DNA of 8,913 bases. Source: an uncultured Clostridia bacterium. Lineage in GTDB: Bacteria > Bacillota > Clostridia > Oscillospirales > Acutalibacteraceae. Below, piece after piece: positions 7,789-8,913 of the stretch. Location: NCBI GenBank assembly GCA_937884625.1, contig CALGCE010000172.1, positions 1 through 8,913 of the forward strand. The letters are read 5' to 3'. Positions within the stretch are counted from its first letter, which is position 1; each line of letters opens with the position of its first letter. Made by a program: the position numbers and the translations under genes. The notes below the pieces were generated by a model that had not been told where the DNA came from, ran no database searches, and saw only the letters and a list, made by a program, of their open reading frames with translations.

Positions 7789-8573
7789 TTTTATATCCTG
7801 ATGAGTGTATATTAAATAAACCGCTAATATTTGACAGTCACGCCCATTATACCGATGAAAAGTTTGACGGAATACGGGAAGAATTATTAAGTAAATTACC
7901 TAAAAACGGAGTTTTTGTTGTTATCACCTGCGGTTGCGATAAAAATTCTTCAAATGAGGCAATTAAACTTGCAAAAAAATACGATTATATGTATTGTGCG
8001 GTTGGTATTCACCCCGAAAACCTTGACAGCGGTACTTCGGTTGACGAAATAAAAAAACTTTCAAAATATGAAAAATGTGTTGCAATTGGCGAAATAGGTC
8101 TTGATTATTACTATAACAACGAAAACAAACAAGAACAGATTAAAGTTTTTGAAGAACAAATTATTCTTGCAAATGAATTAAATCTTCCCGTAATCGTCCA
8201 CGACCGTGATGCCCACGTTGACACACTTGAAATTTTAAAAAAACATAAACCAAAAGGCGTAGTTCACTGTTTTTCGGGAAGTAGTGAGATGGCAAAAGAG
8301 ATTATAAATATAGGTATGTATATAGGAGTTGGCGGTGTGGTTACATTTAAAAATGCAAAACGTCTGCCCGAGGTTGTTACAATAATACCTGACGACCGTT
8401 TGCTTATTGAAACCGATTGTCCCTATCTTTCCCCTGAACCTTTTAGAGGAAAAATTTGCCATTCGGGTTTAATTCCGCTTACCGCACAAAAAATAGCAAT
8501 GTTGCGAAAAACGTCAATCGAAAACATACTTAATTTGACAAATAATAACGCAAAAGTTTTGTTTGATTTATAG
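7785..8573 (+). CDS. tatD: TatD-family metal-dependent deoxyribonuclease
   Basis: A 262-residue TIM-barrel hydrolase of the amidohydrolase superfamily; family members are divalent-metal DNases/3'-5' exonucleases. The metal ligands are visible: FDSHAHY with Asp17, His19 and His21; GEIGLDYY with Glu103; VIVHDRDA with His139; VVHCFSGS with His161; and ETDCPYL with Asp211. Length matches the family (~255-265). The usual RGKRNEPAYV element after the last aspartate reads RGKICHSGLI here, a local divergence that may affect substrate binding but not the metal site. The ATG overlaps the metG stop (ATGA), indicating translational coupling; no other in-frame start precedes the DSHAH motif, although the N-terminus is about 12 residues longer than usual. 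metG-tatD adjacency is conserved in many Firmicutes. A hairpin terminator follows within four bases of the stop. Confidence 0.94.
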   Translation: MILYPDECILNKPLIFDSHAHYTDEKFDGIREELLSKLPKNGVFVVITCGCDKNSSNEAIKLAKKYDYMYCAVGIHPENLDSGTSVDEIKKLSKYEKCVAIGEIGLDYYYNNENKQEQIKVFEEQIILANELNLPVIVHDRDAHVDTLEILKKHKPKGVVHCFSGSSEMAKEIINIGMYIGVGGVVTFKNAKRLPEVVTIIPDDRLLIETDCPYLSPEPFRGKICHSGLIPLTAQKIAMLRKTSIENILNLTNNNAKVLFDL

Positions 8574-8601
8574 AATAAACACCCCAATTTCGCAAATAAT
8601 A
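8573..8601 (+). promoter_or_regulatory. Candidate forespore (sigma-G-like) promoter inside the terminator hairpin
   Basis: GAATA (8573-8577) matches the sigma-G -35 pattern. After 17 bases AATAATA (8595-8601) matches six of seven positions of CATNNTA. A TATAAT also lies at 8600-8605 but has no -35. A start near 8608 would yield an mRNA lacking the 5' hairpin arm, leaving the GGGGTG site free. In AT-rich DNA this could be chance. Confidence 0.3.
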
Positions 8602-8625
8602 TAATTGCGAAAGCGGGGTGTTTTT
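8577..8625 (+). terminator. Rho-independent terminator of the rlmB-metG-tatD operon
   Basis: AAACACCCC (8577-8585) pairs with GGGGTGTTT (8615-8623). After a 2x2 internal mismatch, TTTCGCAA (8588-8595) pairs with TTGCGAAA (8605-8612) around a 9-base AT loop, and the structure ends in TTTTT. The 3' arm also supplies GGGGTG, a Shine-Dalgarno-like site for the small gene that starts at 8627. Confidence 0.88.
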
Positions 8626-8626
8626 A

Positions 8627-8734
8627 ATGGATAACAACAATAATAAGAATCAGCAGAACAATCAGAACAAAAATAACCAAAATAATCAGAACAACAACCA
8701 GAACCGCAACAACCAGAATCGCAACGAGCGCTAA
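8627..8734 (+). CDS. 35-residue Asn/Gln-rich microprotein
   Basis: A short ORF starting MDNNNNKNQQNNQNKNNQ and ending NQNRNER before TAA. About four fifths of its residues are Asn or Gln, with interspersed Lys/Arg and no hydrophobic residue after the initiator Met. Three things support a real gene. GGGGTG lies six bases upstream of the ATG, in the 3' arm of the previous terminator. A strong dedicated terminator begins 17 bases after the stop. Codons lean to AAC, CAG and CGC, unlike the upstream genes and often a sign of high expression. Composition is reminiscent of the Gln/Asn-rich gamma-type small acid-soluble spore proteins, but it lacks their repeat motifs and I cannot assign it. It could alternatively be a low-complexity sequence of no function. 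It should be soluble and unfolded. Confidence 0.6.
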   Translation: MDNNNNKNQQNNQNKNNQNNQNNNQNRNNQNRNER

Positions 8735-8751
8735 TTCATCATATTCTCTCT

Positions 8752-8795
8752 GCAAGAGCGGCTTCGGAGTTTTCCGGAGCCGCTCTTGCGTTTTT
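8752..8795 (+). terminator. Strong Rho-independent terminator of the microprotein gene
   Basis: GCAAGAGCGGCT (8752-8763) pairs perfectly with AGCCGCTCTTGC (8778-8789). The stem extends inward through a T-G wobble and CGGA/TCCG to a 4-base loop (GTTT), giving about 17 pairs. TTTTT follows at 8791-8795. The T-run orientation fits rightward transcription only. Confidence 0.92.
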
Positions 8796-8833
8796 CAATC
8801 GTTTCCTGTATAGTAGCCATAATATGCTGAATT

Positions 8834-8911
8834 CTATTGTTTTTTCCGTTTTGCGCTCCACAGCACAAAATTCAGAAGCATTTCAACCGCAAAAAACACA
8901 GCGATATTCAC
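8834..8911 (-). CDS. C-terminal fragment of a possible membrane protein (runs off right edge)
   Basis: Reading leftward from the right edge, one frame stays open for 25 codons and ends at TAG (complement of 8834-8836). The translation is NIAVFFAVEMLLNFVLWSAK followed by RKKQ: a hydrophobic stretch of membrane-helix length capped by basic residues, as at the cytoplasmic end of a membrane protein. The other two minus-strand frames close early. With so little sequence no family can be named, and a chance open frame is possible. If real, it converges on the microprotein gene. Confidence 0.4.
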   Translation of the reverse strand: MNIAVFFAVEMLLNFVLWSAKRKKQ

Positions 8912-8913
8912 AA

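Noticed and set aside
8732..8821. 29-codon minus-strand ORF starting MATIQETIEK
   Set aside because: It reads straight through the GC-rich terminator hairpin and has no ribosome-binding site.

Overview
The window looks like chromosomal DNA from a low-GC, AT-rich member of the Firmicutes, most likely class Clostridia (Oscillospirales/Ruminococcaceae-like). The reasons are the '[20 protein letters not shown]' start of alanyl-tRNA synthetase, a clostridial-type enolase with the motif DSRSNPT, strong purine-rich Shine-Dalgarno sites, sigma-A promoters and a metG-tatD gene pair. No phage genes, transposase, CRISPR array, tRNA or rRNA is visible. Taxonomy is inferred from protein style, not from a search.

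Left part (1-2400): the 5' end of alaS runs leftward off the window from a near-perfect sigma-A promoter. A small orphan lipoprotein gene (453-992) follows, with its own promoter and a hairpin terminator. Next is eno (enolase, minus strand, GTG start). The lipoprotein unit lies between two inverted copies of an AGTTTTT heptad array (285-324 and 1126-1159) and two short direct repeats, so it looks like an insertion between two housekeeping genes.

Middle part (2400-8625): a divergent intergenic region launches a rightward, tightly packed operon. It contains rlmB (23S rRNA 2'-O-methyltransferase), an 857-residue membrane protein, metG (methionyl-tRNA synthetase with zinc knuckle and C-terminal tRNA-binding domain) and tatD (metal-dependent nuclease), closed by a hairpin terminator. 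The 857-residue protein is the most unusual item. It has the 4+2+2 membrane topology and the remnants of the P and N domains of a P1B heavy-metal ATPase, but every catalytic motif is replaced, and it carries a ~305-residue acidic, probably disordered N-terminal tail. It reads as a pseudo-P-type ATPase kept inside a translation-related operon.

Right part (8577-8913): the operon terminator overlaps the start region of a 35-codon Asn/Gln-rich microprotein gene. That gene has its own strong terminator, and a possible sporulation-type promoter lies within the upstream hairpin. The 3' end of a minus-strand gene for a possible membrane protein enters from the right edge.

Functionally the recognised genes concern translation (alaS, metG, rlmB), glycolysis (eno) and nucleic-acid processing (tatD). 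The unexplained parts are the pseudo-ATPase, the flanked lipoprotein and the N/Q-rich microprotein.
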